This document shows, piece by piece, positions 1 through 11,470 of a stretch of 64,000 bases of DNA. The stretch is from Pleodorina starrii. Taxonomy: Eukaryota > Chlorophyta > Chlorophyceae > Chlamydomonadales > Volvocaceae. Positions within the stretch are counted from its first letter, which is position 1, and every line of letters starts with the position of its first letter. The stretch covers positions 2,106,501 through 2,170,500 of the forward strand of contig BRXU01000012.1 of NCBI GenBank assembly GCA_030267565.1, written 5' to 3'. Made by a program: the position numbers and the translations under genes. The notes under the pieces were generated by a model. It was not told the DNA's origin. It saw only the letters and a program-made list of their open reading frames with translations, and did no database searches.

Positions 1-1
1 G

Positions 2-3000
2 TTGGCGCGTTCATCTCGACGCGCCGCATGGTCGCCATCGAGTCTCTGGATCGCAGCTCTACAGCATGGCCCCGATTCGCCTTCTTCCATACTAGCCACT
101 CGACAGATCCAACGCGTCTCAGCGGGCTGTTTCAATCCCGACCAACTTCCTGTCCATCAAGCACTCGGCGCCTTCCACATCCACGCTACCGCGGCGCCTC
201 CCCACCACAGACCTCCCCGCTCGTCGCACCCAGTCGCGGCAGTCCCCCTCCTCTCCGGAACCTCACCGCCCTCACGCCCGCCACCGCCCTCCTCATCATG
301 CCTTCCGCCGCGCGGTGCTGCCGCCGCCGCCGCCTACGCCACCACCAGCGCCGTCGACCCGCTAGCCCCAGTCCTACCCGCGTCACCCCTCGCCCCCTCC
401 CCCCCTCCTCTCCCAACACCTGCTCAAACCTCCTCCACGCCTTTCGCCATCAGCAGCCCGTCCCTCCAAACAGCCCCTGGAGATCAGCGCTCGGCTGCAG
501 CCGCCATCGCCGGCGGAGACCCGGCCCCAGCGGCCGCCGCCGACGCCTTCCCCGAGGCCAGCCCCGGCCCCAGCTCCGCCGTGCTTGAGTTGATGCGTCA
601 GATCCGTCGCAGCCACAGCGCCGTCGACCTGCGGATGGTGCTGTCCCGCCACTCGGCGCACGTGGACCATTTGGCGCTGGTGGCGGCCATGACGCGACTG
701 GCGCAGGTGCGGGTCAAAAAGAAGATACCGCAGCGGAGACGGAGACGGCGTTAGCGAACGGACCCGGGGCGGGGCGTGAGGGTCGGCGTAGAGCGCAAGA
801 CCGAAAGCAGCGGGTGGTTCTTTGATGGGAGCGGTGAGGGGTACCTCCCAGCGATGTACCCCCGGGGACAGCTCCTTGCAAGGCTGCAGGTCGCGGCCCT
901 CGGCCCGCTCCCGAACATCACGCACCCAACACCACACACACACACACACGCACGCACACACACACATACACATCCGCGTGGATGTCTCCGCCCAGATGAA
1001 GTACTTCACTCCCTCCTCCCCCCTCCGCCCCTGCTGCGGTATCTTCTTCTTACTCCCCCCGCCTCCCCCGGCCTATACGTGGATAACCCTCCTCCCCCGC
1101 GGTTTCTTCCTCTATTGTCACCATTACCTCCCACGCAGATGTCCGCCCGCAGCCGCCGCACCGCCGAGCGCTCCGCCCAGCGGCAGCTGGCTTCGGAGCT
1201 GGCGTCCCAGCTGGCTGCCCCTGCAGTGCTGCGGCACTGCGGTGCGCGCCAGCTAGCCACCTGCCTGCACTGCCTGGCGGAGGTGGGGGCGGCGCTGTCG
1301 ATGCCGCCACCGTCGCCGAGCGGGCAGGGAGAGAGGGAGGGGGAGGGCGGCCTGTGGGGGCCGCTCCTGGATGCGCTGTGTGAGGACCGAGCGGCGCTGC
1401 TGCGGGCGGGCAACGGAGTGGTGGGTTGCGGGGGCCTGGGGCTGGGTTGGTGTGGGCTGGGGCGTTGTGCGTTGCATGTGATGGGGCCTGGGTTGGGGGG
1501 TGGTGCTCGGTTATTGCGACCGGCTGGGGTCCGGATTGTGGGGGGATGTAGGACTGAGGCCCCTCTGGTGGGAGCGCCTGGCAGGGGCAGGGGCAGGTCG
1601 AGCGCGAGCGGGGCGCAGCGCTCACCCGTTGGGACTGGCTGCACCCGGGACTGACTTTACCCGCGGGGTTGGGTACTGCGTGTGCGTGGGTGCACCCAAC
1701 CAGGTCCGCCTGTACGGTACTCGAGCTATTGGAGGCCCCGCTGGTTGGCTGCCTGGCTGGCTGCCCGGCTGGCTGGGAGACAGCGTGTCTGTGTGTGTCT
1801 GTGTGTTATTGATCCCCGGGGGCCACAGATCATCTGCGCATGTGTATGTTATGTGTGCGTATATGTGGGGTAGGGAAGTGAAATGAAACGTACCCTCCGG
1901 GGTCAGTCCCGGGGGGCGGGGGACCACGGCAAACCTGCGGTTGGCACCAAGGCCTGCGGAGCCGTACCATGTTGCTGGACGGACATGCCCCCTCCGCCGC
2001 TGCGCCTTCACCCGCGCTGCCCCCTCCCTGACCCCTCCCTCCCTCCCTCCCTCCCTCCCGCCCCCAGGACGTGTCCATGCTGGCGCTGTCCCTGGCGCGA
2101 CTCAACTGCCCCTCCCGCCGCGCCTGGCGCGCCGTGGCTCGCGGCGTGGAGGCGCACGTGGGCTCCATGTCGCCTCAGCACGTGGCCAACACGCTGTCTG
2201 CACTGGCGCGAGGCGCCGCCCACCAGCACACCGCCACCTTCACCCTCCTGCTGCGTCGCGCGGTGACGGACGCCGAGGCGATGTCCGGACGCAACCTAGC
2301 CAATGCGCTGTGGGCGGCGGTACGGCACCTGGAGGCGCTGGGGGCGCTGCCGCCGTCGCCGCCGCCGCCTCCGGCGGCGGCGGCGGCGGAGGTGGCGAGC
2401 CTGGCGGCGGCGCTGGCTGGGCGGCTGCCGGAGCGGCTGCGGGGCTGTCCGCCGACGGAGCTGGCGGGGGTGGCGTGGTCGCTGGCGCAGCTGGGCTGGC
2501 GCGAGGGGAAGGCGTGGGAGCGGTTGGGGGCGCAGCTGCGGCTGAGCGCGGGTGAGGAGCGGAGGGGTGGATGGGGTGGTGTGTGTGGCGGGGGGCACGA
2601 TGGTTGTGCGGGTGAGGTGCGTGTGAATTGGGGTAAGGAGGCGCGGAGAGGGAGAGGTGGCGCCTCTTCGGAAGTGGAGGGCATCTGGAGGCGTGGGTGT
2701 CCGGAAAGAGGCGGAAAGAATCAATCATGGAATATACAATTTACAATACAATTTACAATGTGACGGGTAACGGGGGAGGGGCGGGGCGAAGTACGGTACA
2801 ATGTGACAATGTGACAATGTGACAAGGTGACAAGGTGACAAGGTGACGGTGGGGCCAGGGTGGGGCGCGAAAACTGCGAGCGCCCCGTCGACTTAGGAGG
2901 TCAATGCCGTACTCGCACCGTGCTTGTCCGCCACGTCCATTCACACGCTGCATATGCTGCCGCCAGCCTCCCAGTCCTGTCTCACCGGCCAGCACCGCCG

Positions 3001-5404
3001 TTGCCCACCACCAACCCGCCCCGCTCCTTCCCCCCGCTTGCTGCCGCCGCTGCCACCGCCACACGCCGCACACCCCGCCAGGCGCACTCAAGTCAACGGA
3101 GCTCTGTACGACGGCCGAGGCGCTGCAGACCGCAAGCGCGGCCGCGAGGTCCGCCGCCGCCGCCGAGGCCGTCGCCGCCCGCGCCGCGCCGGGCCCACAG
3201 CCGCCTCAGCCCTCCGCCTCTGCCGGGGCTGCCGGGTCTGCCACGGAAGGCGGCGAGGTGGGGACCCCAGCGGCGGCGGCGGCGGCGGAGGGTGGCGCAG
3301 TCGCCGCGTCAGCAGCCGGTGGGCTCCCGTCCGCCGACCCTGGCGAGCACCTGGGACCGCTCTTCGCCGCCGCGGCGCTGCGCTGTCGGGAGCTGCGGCC
3401 GCATCACCTGGCGCGTCTGCTGGCTGTGCTGCGACAGCAGCAGCAGCAGGAGCAACATAATCAACAGCAGCAGCGCCCTTGGGTGGTGGGGGATCCGGTC
3501 TTGGCCGGTTTTGTGGAGGAGGTGGGCGGGAGGAGGAGGAGGAGGAGGAGGGCGGGTAGGGGCAGCGGGGAGGGTTATGGGGGCAGTGAAGTAGGACAGC
3601 CACGCATTGGCAAGCTGAGCTGACAGGTGTGGGGGAAGGGGGTGTCGGACCCGGAGTGTTTGTGTGGCATCTGGCATGTGACGTTGGTACGTGGTTGGGA
3701 TGCAAGAAATCAGTTTTTCGAGCAGTTCGCCGCGCAGTCAAGCTTACTCGGGACGGACAGGCAGGCAGGCAGCGGGAAAAGAGGCTGCGAGCCGCGCATT
3801 TGCGATGCGGCGGGCGACCTGTCGTTGGCGGATGGCGGCGTGTTCACCGATGGTCTACCGATGGCCCTATTCGCTGACCGCCCCCCTCCCCCGCTGCTGG
3901 ACCTCACCCAAGCACCCACCGCCCCGTCCGCCTCCGCCCCCGCCCACCCCCCGCCAGGCTCGCTCCCAGCTTCTGCGCACGCCACTTTCGGCCTTCACGC
4001 AGCTATCGGTGATCACTTCCCTGGTGGGCAGCCTGGGCAGCCGGCACAGCGCCAGCAGCGAAGCCAGCAGGCCCGCCGCCCCAGCCGCAGCGCTCCCCGC
4101 CGCCGGGCCGGCGGCTGAACCCCGGGGGGCCGCAATCGCTCCAGGGGGGAGCCCGGACGCACTGGGGGCCGCAGCGCAGGCGACGTCATCGCCGCAGCCG
4201 GCGGCGACGGCGACGGCGGCGACGGCGGGGGCGGTGTTGGACCACTTGGCGGCGGCGGCGGCGCCGCTGGTGGCGGCGGCGGCGGCGGCGGCGGCGGAGC
4301 TGCGGTCGGTGGTGGCGGCTTTTGCGGCGGCGGGGCACATGAATGCCGAGCTGTGCACCGCCGTGGCGGCCCGGGTGGGTGGAGTGGGCGTGGTGGGTGG
4401 GTGGGTGGCTGGGTGGACAACCTGAATGGGATCTGCGACGGGGTCGTGAACGGGTGGGTCGTTGGTAGCGCCGCTCCCGGGGTCTGAGCCGCATCCCTCC
4501 GCCTCACTCCTCCGCCTCACTCCTCCGCCTCACTCCTCCGCCTCACTCCTCCGCCTCACTCCTCCGCCTCACTCCTCCGCCTCACTCCTCCGCCTCACCT
4601 CTCCGCCTCATGCCGCACCCCGGGCACCGCCCTCTCCCCTCCCCCCCTCAGGTCGAGGCCCTCGCCCGGCAAGTCAACACCCACAGCATCACGACCGGCT
4701 TGCAGGCCCTGGCTGAACACTCAGCCCGCCAGCGGCGCCGCCAGCAGCGGCAACGGCGGGAGCGGGAGCGGGAGCAGACGCCGCAGGAGGCGGGCTTGCG
4801 GGCCGCGGTGGGCGAGGTGGGCGACCTGGTTTCGGCGCTGCGGTCGCTGGCGCTGCTGGGGTTCCACAACGAGGCGGCGCTCGACGCGGCGGCGCCCGCC
4901 GTGGCGGCGGCGGTGCCGGCGCTGCCGCCGGCGGCGCTATCGGCAGCGCTGGCGTCGTACTCGGCGTCGGGCGCGCCGCCGCTGGCGCTGGCGGCGGCGC
5001 TGGCATCGCGGCTGCTGGAGCAGCTGCCGCCGGCGCCAGCGCCGGGCCGCGGGGAGCGTTACGAGCGGGCGGAGAGCGAGGGCGAGGAGGCGGGGGAGGG
5101 GTCGGAGGGGCGCGGCGTTGGGTTGGGGTGTGCGGAGCGACAAGAGGTTCTGGAGGCGTGCGAGGCGTGGCGCGGCGCACTGCTGTACCCGGGGGGTCTT
5201 GCAGGGGCTGCAGCCGCGCGGGTGGCTGGAGGCGACAGGAGCGGGGACGGCGGGCTAGGCGCAGGCGGGGTTGGGATCGGGGGGCAGGGAGGGGGAGGTG
5301 TGCGCGCAGCGCGCCACGCTGGGGGAGACGTGGCGGTGTTTCCGGCGGGCTTTGACAGGTGCACGGAGCTGGTGCTCCGGCTGCAGAGCAGGGCTGCGGG
5401 GTAG
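2..5404 (+). CDS. OPR-like helical-repeat protein, 5' partial
   Basis: Six exons keep one frame: 2-706, 1139-1420, 2068-2551, 3082-3521, 3958-4374, 4652-5404 (TAG), about 1,026 residues visible. Each junction has GT...AG, and the exon 3/4 split codon rebuilds Gly. No in-frame ATG precedes the first helical segment near base 590, so the true start is probably upstream of the window. Repeated segments of the type 'HVDHLALVAAMTRLAQ', 'HVANTLSALARGA', 'LRPHHLARLLAVL' and 'DLVSALRSLALLGF' are amphipathic helix pairs. They resemble the octotricopeptide/FASTK-like repeats of organelle RNA-maturation factors common in Chlamydomonas. The first 190 residues are Ser/Pro/Ala-rich and end in low complexity; polyAla and Gln/His runs interrupt the repeats. 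I see no RAP domain at the C-terminus. A role in chloroplast or mitochondrial RNA stability or translation is inferred from the family; the RNA target is unknown. Confidence 0.62.
719..1048. mobile_element. 330-bp segment bounded by 16-bp inverted repeats, in intron 1 of the OPR-like gene
   Basis: Bases 719-734 (AAGAAGATACCGCAGC) are exactly the reverse complement of 1033-1048. They enclose 298 bp inside the 432-bp intron 707-1138, starting 12 bases after the donor. The inside holds a CA microsatellite and no coding sequence. A related sequence containing the same left end followed by the GGAGACGGCGTTAGCG motif lies on the other strand near 37440-37490, and a looser one near 31680-31715. This fits a non-autonomous terminal-inverted-repeat element or introner-like sequence. 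No target-site duplication was identified. Confidence 0.45.
931..971 (+). repeat. CA-type microsatellite in intron 1 of the OPR-like gene
   Basis: Imperfect (CA)n tract with CGCA and CATA interruptions. It creates several meaningless open frames on both strands. Confidence 0.85.
2803..2847 (+). repeat. 8-bp tandem repeat GTGACAAT/GTGACAAG
   Basis: About five and a half head-to-tail copies of an octamer. The first copies end in T and the later ones in G, which suggests stepwise duplication of a variant unit. It lies in intron 3 (2552-3081) of the OPR-like gene. Confidence 0.85.
4498..4607 (+). repeat. 13-bp minisatellite TCCGCCTCACTCC
   Basis: About eight near-perfect tandem copies inside intron 5 (4375-4651) of the OPR-like gene, all pyrimidine-rich and ending about 45 bases before the acceptor. 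Confidence 0.85.
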
Positions 5405-6098
5405 GGCCCTGGGGTGTCTTTGCCAGTTCTGTGGACGGTGCGGACGCGGGGTTTGGGTTCGGTGAGTTTCGGAGCGGATGTCGGATGGCGGGTGGCGTGC
5501 ACGTCGCAGTGCTGTTAAGAAAGCCATCCCTTCTATACCGTAGACACCTGGCGTTTCGGCGCAATTTAAGGAATGGTGCTGCCTGCGCCATCTATCCGTT
5601 CAGGATTGGCATCTGTACTGCACTTCGCCATCCAACACCAAGGGCCGGGGACCCACGGCCGAGGGCCCGTAGCGTTTTCGCAGCAAAATACCGGGCAAGG
5701 CATACCGTAATTAGGGAACCTTAGGGAAGGTGCCCTTTTCCCAGACAGGAGAGCCTTGGCTACCGAGAGTTCGGCAGGGAGGAGGGCCGAGGGGCCTCTT
5801 CGGGAGGGTGGGAGGAGGGCCCACGACTTCTTTCCCGCGGCCGCGGCCGGGGAAGCCTCGCTGTCCATGGGAATGGTGCGTTCCCGCGCTTGATAACTGC
5901 TGCCGTACGAATCGGTCGGTCCCTTATGCTACTCTTCAGATCCTTTAGGAAGAAAGGGAGACTTTACTCAGTGGCTTGCACGAGGCAACCATAGACACAA
6001 AGCACGGCATAGCAGGCGTTCGGAGTTTACGACCCTTTTGCCATCTCAACGTGCCCGCCTCAAATTGTCTGCCCTGGACTGCCCTGTTCAGTCAATTG
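5405..6098. other. spacer: 3' UTR of the OPR-like gene and promoter of the RNase H1 gene
   Basis: No coding signature. The sequence becomes less GC-rich from about 5900 towards the next gene. No clear TGTAA signal was found for the upstream gene here. Confidence 0.5.
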
Positions 6099-6107
6099 TA
6101 TATATAT
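6099..6107 (+). promoter_or_regulatory. TATA-like box of the RNase H1 gene
   Basis: TATATATAT lies about 70 bases before the proposed ATG at 6177, in an AT-richer stretch than its surroundings. That distance suits a short 5' UTR. Confidence 0.4.
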
Positions 6108-6176
6108 CTCATCACGAATACTTGTCCCGAAACAGCCATTGCGTTCCGACGCACCGTCTCGCTGGCAGCGGCCGGG

Positions 6177-8606
6177 ATGAGCGGGAAGTACTATGCGGTG
6201 CGCGTCGGCCGCAGGCCGGGCATCTACAGCGACTGGTCTGACGTGCAGCCGCTCGTCTCCGGCTATCCGGGCGCCCAGCACAAGTCCTTCAAGTCCCGTT
6301 TCGACGCGGAGGCCTACCTCGCGGCCGGCCCCGCCCCGCCCAGGGGCGGTGGCACCAAGCGGAGCCGCACCGATGATTACGGGTCCGATGACGGCGACCG
6401 ATACGCCGCCTTTCGCCGGGAGCCCCCCGCCCAGGGCCGGCGCTCCGAACCCCTCGCCGATCGCCGCAACTATCCGGAGGTGGTCACGTCGGGGGTCTTG
6501 ATTGCCGTCAGCGCACGGCCCGCCCCCGCCCCCGCCCCCCCGAGGGCTTCCTCCGGCGGAGGTGGCGGAGGCTATGGCCAGCCCCAACGGCCCGTGAACG
6601 ACGGCCACGCGCGGGGCAGCGGCAGCAGCCGCTTCGATCCAGTCGTCGAGGGCCCCTTCCAGCCTATTCGGCCAAGCGCCTTGTACGAGCTGGTGAGTTG
6701 CGTATATGGGCTCCGCCGGAGCCCACCTCGTTCCTGAGTTGCGTCGTGGCCTGTCCGCCGCTGCCGTTTGTTTTATAAAGAGAGGCGATGCGAGGTACGG
6801 AAATATTGCTCGCAGCTCGGCTGAAAGGTGGGAGCTCGGGGCTGGCGCCAGGGCTTGCGGGGCTGCCACCTTCGCACTGGGGCAGCCACATAAGCTGTGA
6901 CCGGCCCCTTTTGCTCAAGTCAGTAGCTCAGTACCCTGTCCTCTCAAGTTCCATCCGGCTTGCCCTCATTCCTTGGCCGCGTGTCAGGAGTTCGACGGCG
7001 CCTCCCGCGGCAACCCGGGCCAGGCCGGCTGCGGCGCGTTGCTGCGAATCAACGGCTCCGTGGTAAGCAGCAAAACGCAGCGCAGCGCAGCACGGCGCAA
7101 GACTGGACCGGACAGGACAGGACCGTTTGCCGCCCGTATCCCGTATCCCGTGTCGACATTTTTTCGGGAGCTGCCGTCCACCTGTCCCTCCCACCTCGGC
7201 TGCATTGGTAACTGCGCCTGTGGCGGGCGCGTACTGTCAGGCGAGCTGCTGCGCAGATTGGGGGGGGCCCAGCTGCGCTTCCATCGCGCCGCCGCCTGCC
7301 CCCCCCCGACTGCGTCCCCCTGCCGCCGCCTGCCGCCGCTCGCTGCAGGTCTGCCGGCTGCGCAAGTACATGGGCTCCAAGAACACCAACAACGAGGCCG
7401 AATACACGGCCCTGATTGAGGGCATCCGGGTGGGTGGCTGGCACCTTTTGGGTTGCGGCCTGCGGGCAGAGGGCTTGGGGGCAGAGCACCACTCCGCGGC
7501 GGCCGCCTTCGCCCTCCTTCTCCTCCTCCCCGCTGGGCGGTGGCTAACATTGCTGCCCCTGCGCCTGCTTCCTGCCGACCCTGACACCCCGCCCTCCCTG
7601 TTCCCCTGCCTCCAGATGGCTCGGCGCCTGGGCGTGACCCGCATCCACGCCAAGGGCGACAGCAAGTTGGTGGTGATGCAGGTGAGGGGTGACGGGGTCC
7701 AGACGGGGCCGCTAGGGCCACGCAATGTCTTAGTCCATCCGCGGTCAGGGCTAGCGATATGATCAGTTGATCACAGATGTGCACACATGCCGCCTGTCGG
7801 TTTGAACAGGTGGAACGGTACGTTGGCCGACGCGCACAAGGACGGCGACGAGCGCGCACGGGTGGCTGACCGGAAGCGCAGGGGCAGGGTCTCCCCGCCA
7901 AGGTCTCCCGTGCAATTCTTTTTATCATACCGGGTGCAACCGGAGTGTCACACAGCGCAGTGCTCCCTCCTGCGGTGCTGCCCTGTCGTGAGGAGTATTC
8001 GCATCCACCAAACCACGGCTGCACCCCAACCCTCGTGTTGCAACCAACCCTGGTGTGCAGGTGAGCGGCAGGTGGGCCATCAACAAGGACCACCTGCGCA
8101 AGCTGTGCGACGAGGTGCACGAGGAGAAGCGGCGGCTGGTGGAGTTTACCATCAGCCACATCCCGCGGTGGGTGGGTGGGTGCGGCGGTGGGTGGGTCGG
8201 TGGGTGGGTGGGTGGGGCGGTAGGGCGGTGGGTGCGGCGGTGGGTGGGAGCACAGAGGGGCATCGGAAGACGTGGGCGGCGGGGGGCGCACGAAACTGAG
8301 AGGCCCATGATGATGATGAGGTGGATGATGATGACGACGATGATGAGGTGGATGCGGCAGCCCGGCGGGGGGCTCCGGTTGAGAGCTGCGCACAGCTGCC
8401 CTGCCCCAGGTGGCACGAGGCGGTGCGGGTGTCGCTCGCGCCTGGTTGCCCAGTGCCCAAGGTGGGCGCGTCGACTCGACATGGGGTGTGGGATGTTGAG
8501 TTCCGTGCCGGGCTGCATGCCGGGCTGTGCTGTGTCTGCGCGCAGGGAATGGAACGCGGATGCGGACAAGCTGAGCAACGACGCGATCGACCTAGCGTAC
8601 CACTGA
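6177..8606 (+). CDS. RNH1: ribonuclease H1 with hybrid-binding domain
   Basis: Six exons: 6177-6692, 6988-7062, 7349-7429, 7616-7681, 8061-8167, 8546-8606 (TGA); 301 residues. The enzyme cuts the RNA strand of RNA/DNA hybrids. Residues 1-50 (KYYAVRVGRRPGIYSDW...) match the hybrid-binding (viroplasmin-like) domain typical of eukaryotic RNase H1. Residues 51-170 are a low-complexity Pro/Gly linker. The catalytic domain starts at 173; the expected acidic residues are D175 (DGASRGNPG), E215 (NNEAEY), D239 (KGDSKLVV) and D289 (NADADKLSNDA), so it should be active. The ATG at 6177 is chosen because the hybrid-binding domain starts right after it. The upstream open frame contains no recognised targeting peptide, so nuclear versus organellar location is open. 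All splice phases agree; the codon split between exons 5 and 6 gives Arg before EWNADAD. Confidence 0.9.
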
Positions 8607-10171
8607 GGAGCGGCACGGATGCGGACGCTGTTTGGTAGCCCTTTCTTTCCTCTTTCCTCTGCGCCAGGACCGGGACCAGGACCGGGTCTGCGCGGTTCGC
8701 GGCACCGCTAAGTGCAACCCATTGCCTCCTGGTGTTGATTGCGGCGCCGGGTCTCGCGGGCGGGGACGGTTGGGCAGCTCGGGCGGGCCAGCCTCAAGCC
8801 AACGCAATGGGCGGTGAGGACTGGCACCAGTGCAAAGAAAGGAAGGAGTTCAGCTGCCGTGTGAGCATATGCCACGTGAAGCCGTAAAATATGTTTGCGG
8901 ATTGTGTGTTTCTATCGTGTCAACGGAAGGGGTAAAGGGTAAAAGCTTTGGTGGGTATCGTAGGCGCTTGATACCCCGAGGGTTCGTATGGGGGTTCGAG
9001 CCAGCGGCCTGGCGGGCCAGACGGCAGTGGACTGCGGGCGAAAGGGATTTTGCCCCGGGGGGGCGCGCTGGGTCACACGGTCGTTGCGACCGTTGTCGCG
9101 CAGCAGCAGTCTGGACCAGCACAACCTGCAGGTACTGTCGCCTAGGTCGCCTGGGTACGTATTTGGGCCCACGGGGTGTGGGGGTGCAGGTCGAAAGCAT
9201 GCATTGCGTTCTCTGGTTCTTAGGGTTTTAGGGTTTTGGCCGCGGCAGTGCAGGAACGATGGAAATTGCACCAGCAGTGGCGCACGGCTTTCGCGTATGC
9301 TTGCTGTTAAGCAACGAGGGGTCCTTTTCGGCGGAAGGAACGTACTGCATGGGGCTTATATACTGTAGCCATGGATCCGTATCCTCAGGCAGGCCCGCCA
9401 CGGGTGTTTGCTGGGCGGGGCTTTCGGCAGCAACGCAGAACATTTGAGCACCTGGTGAATATTGCTTGGATATACGGCGAGAGCGCTCGTTTGCGGGGTA
9501 TTCCCAGCTAGCGTCGGCGGTTGAAGGCACGGTGGCCCGGTGCCTTTGCGTAGGAACCGTTTGGGCGCAAAGAAGCACAACCAGATTGCAGGCTGAGGAC
9601 GAGGGCGTGTGCTGGAGGGCGAAGGAGGGCCTGCAGGGCGTTCACGACTACCGGTGTCTTGTATGCTCTATGCCACAGGTTGTGCGGGCATGCATCGAAA
9701 CCAGCAGTGTTCTCCGAGTTGAAACATAGGCCATGGTTTTGTCCCGAGGGGTGTAAGGGGTCCGAGGCAGGTTGCGTATACACGTGGCTTTGCAAAATCG
9801 AGCTGTGGGTCGCTCGACGATCGCTTGTTTGTCGGTTAGATATAATGTCATGGCTGCTTGCATTGTTGAATGTACTAGGCTGCTACTCGGCTGCTTGATT
9901 TGATGCGGAGCAGTGCAAGCTTGCAGTATCTGCAGTCATTGCTGAAACGATTTCTTCTTTGGCGGACACTACGCTTGAGCAATGCGAATCGCCTTGCTAA
10001 TAGGAGACAGATGCACGACAGCTCTGGAACCAATAGTACTGCAAGTACGACGGGTGAGGCGGCGGACAAAATAACATACCTTTTTTTTACAATTATGTCT
10101 CAACTGCACCAATTCTTGTAGCAATTGTGGTTGCGTGGCAAGCAAAGTCCTTGTACTCTTTTAAACCACAA
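8607..10171. other. spacer with 3' UTR of RNase H1 gene and MBD gene upstream region
   Basis: I see no credible gene in this 1.5 kb. A short telomere-like TTAGGGTTTTAGGG occurs near 9220-9236. The last 300 bases are AT-richer and probably hold the promoter of the MBD gene. Confidence 0.45.
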
Positions 10172-10734
10172 ATGAGCCGCCCTTTCAGCACGTGCGGCGT
10201 TGCGGATCTTCTTGCGATGCACGGTCTGCGGAAGGGCACATCTTCACCTCGTCAAGTGCCAACTGACGTTTTAGCGCAGCGTATTTCGGAGGTACGCGAC
10301 CTTTGTGCTGTGGCATATTCGAGAACTTCGCGTCCCTACGGCGGCACGGGGTGCTTACGCGTCAGATATTCTTCTTCCCGCAGGAGGACACCTCGCTGCT
10401 GTCTGCCTCCGCGCTCGCCAATCTGAGGACCAGCGCGGCCGAACAAGGGCTAAGTCTAGAAGATGGCTGGACTGTCAGCGTGAAAGTGCGCCTGACAACG
10501 CGCAGCAATGGTCGCACCGGTCGCACAACGACAAATATCTACAGATCACCTTCAGGCAGAACCTTCCGGTCGCATGCAGCCGTCCTCAACTATCTTCGAA
10601 CGTCTTCGGGACCATCTCTGCAATCACCATCTATGCAATCTTCACCATCGGGCGACGGCTTGTTGAGTCCCCCATCGTCGGACTTCTCAGATGAGAGTGA
10701 CTCGGAGCCTGTCGCCAAGCGCGCCAGGCATTGA
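10172..10734 (+). CDS. small methyl-CpG-binding-domain (MBD) protein
   Basis: Two exons, 10172-10291 and 10384-10734 (TGA), 156 residues. Residues about 64-110 read GW-x-V-x-x-K-x-R followed by NGRTGRTTTNIYRSPSGRTFRSHAAVLNYL. This is the MBD fold signature: a leading Gly-Trp, a basic strand, then Tyr-x-Ser-Pro-Ser-Gly-x-x-Phe-Arg-Ser and a final helix. MBD proteins bind methylated CpG and recruit chromatin modifiers. The C-terminal 45 residues are Ser-rich and acidic, ending in a basic KRARH that could act as a nuclear localisation signal. The N-terminal 40 residues match nothing I know. An additional upstream exon cannot be excluded; the ATG used is the first in frame after a stop-containing region. 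Whether the domain discriminates methylated DNA cannot be read from the sequence. Confidence 0.75.
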
Positions 10735-10987
10735 GGCTGGGCGCGATTCCGTGGCATTGCTTTGCATGCCTCATTTTCCCATCTTGTTTCTTGTGTTCCT
10801 GCTCTCTCATCCCTTTGCTGTCGCCTTTCGCGCTGTGAAGCGTGATAAAGGGGCCAGCAATAGGGGAGCTTGAGCGTTTACGGTGAAGCTGGGGAAGCCT
10901 CCGTTTGCACTTCGCTGCAATACGGACGCCACCCTGGGCCCGTTTAGTACTGGCGACGAGTGATCGCGCCGGGAAGCACGGGTGTGC

Positions 10988-10992
10988 TGTAA
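10988..10992 (+). terminator. TGTAA polyadenylation signal candidate, MBD gene
   Basis: The Chlamydomonas-type TGTAA pentamer, 254 bases after the stop codon, on the coding strand. Confidence 0.35.
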
Positions 10993-11384
10993 ATCGCACT
11001 AACATGACGCAACTCCATATGGGAGGCACCTCGCGTGCTCAGGCTCATACCCTGACTGCGTCCTTGCAAGATGGCAAATCGTATGTGGGGTTTGAAGTCC
11101 TGATTGGCGGCCCCTACTTAGGGGCAACCGTCCTCCCCCCGTCAACCATTGCCGTTGTGGTTGTTACAGTTCGCTTCATATCCTGGTTGTCATAGTTCGT
11201 TAAAGACCCTAGGCAAAGTAGTGCCCCTGCGTTCTCCATCAGGAGATTGCAATGCGTGCGTGCGCTGCTTCTGTACCCCCGTTTCCGCGATCTAAATACC
11301 TTCCAGTCGCCGTCTAACGTCGATTTAGTCAGGGCTCGTCGCTCATAGGGGATCCTCATAACTTCCGGCTAAGCCGCTTCCCCC

Positions 11385-11470
11385 GGGTTCCCTCATTCCC
11401 GGCTTGGTAATCCGTGTTGTTTGGCCATGTTGCACCTTCCTTTGCCCTGGTTGTCTCCGCAACAGATCAG
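11385..11470 (+). repeat. diverged dispersed repeat, copy 1
   Basis: Shares the pattern CTTCCCCCGGG ... TTTGCCCTGGTTG with 16253-16330, including a short translated similarity (MLFGxVAxSFALV). The copies are clearly diverged, so this looks like remnants of an old interspersed element. Confidence 0.3.

Noticed and set aside
9218..9238. A chromosome end
   Set aside because: Only two telomere-like units, with ordinary genes on both sides.
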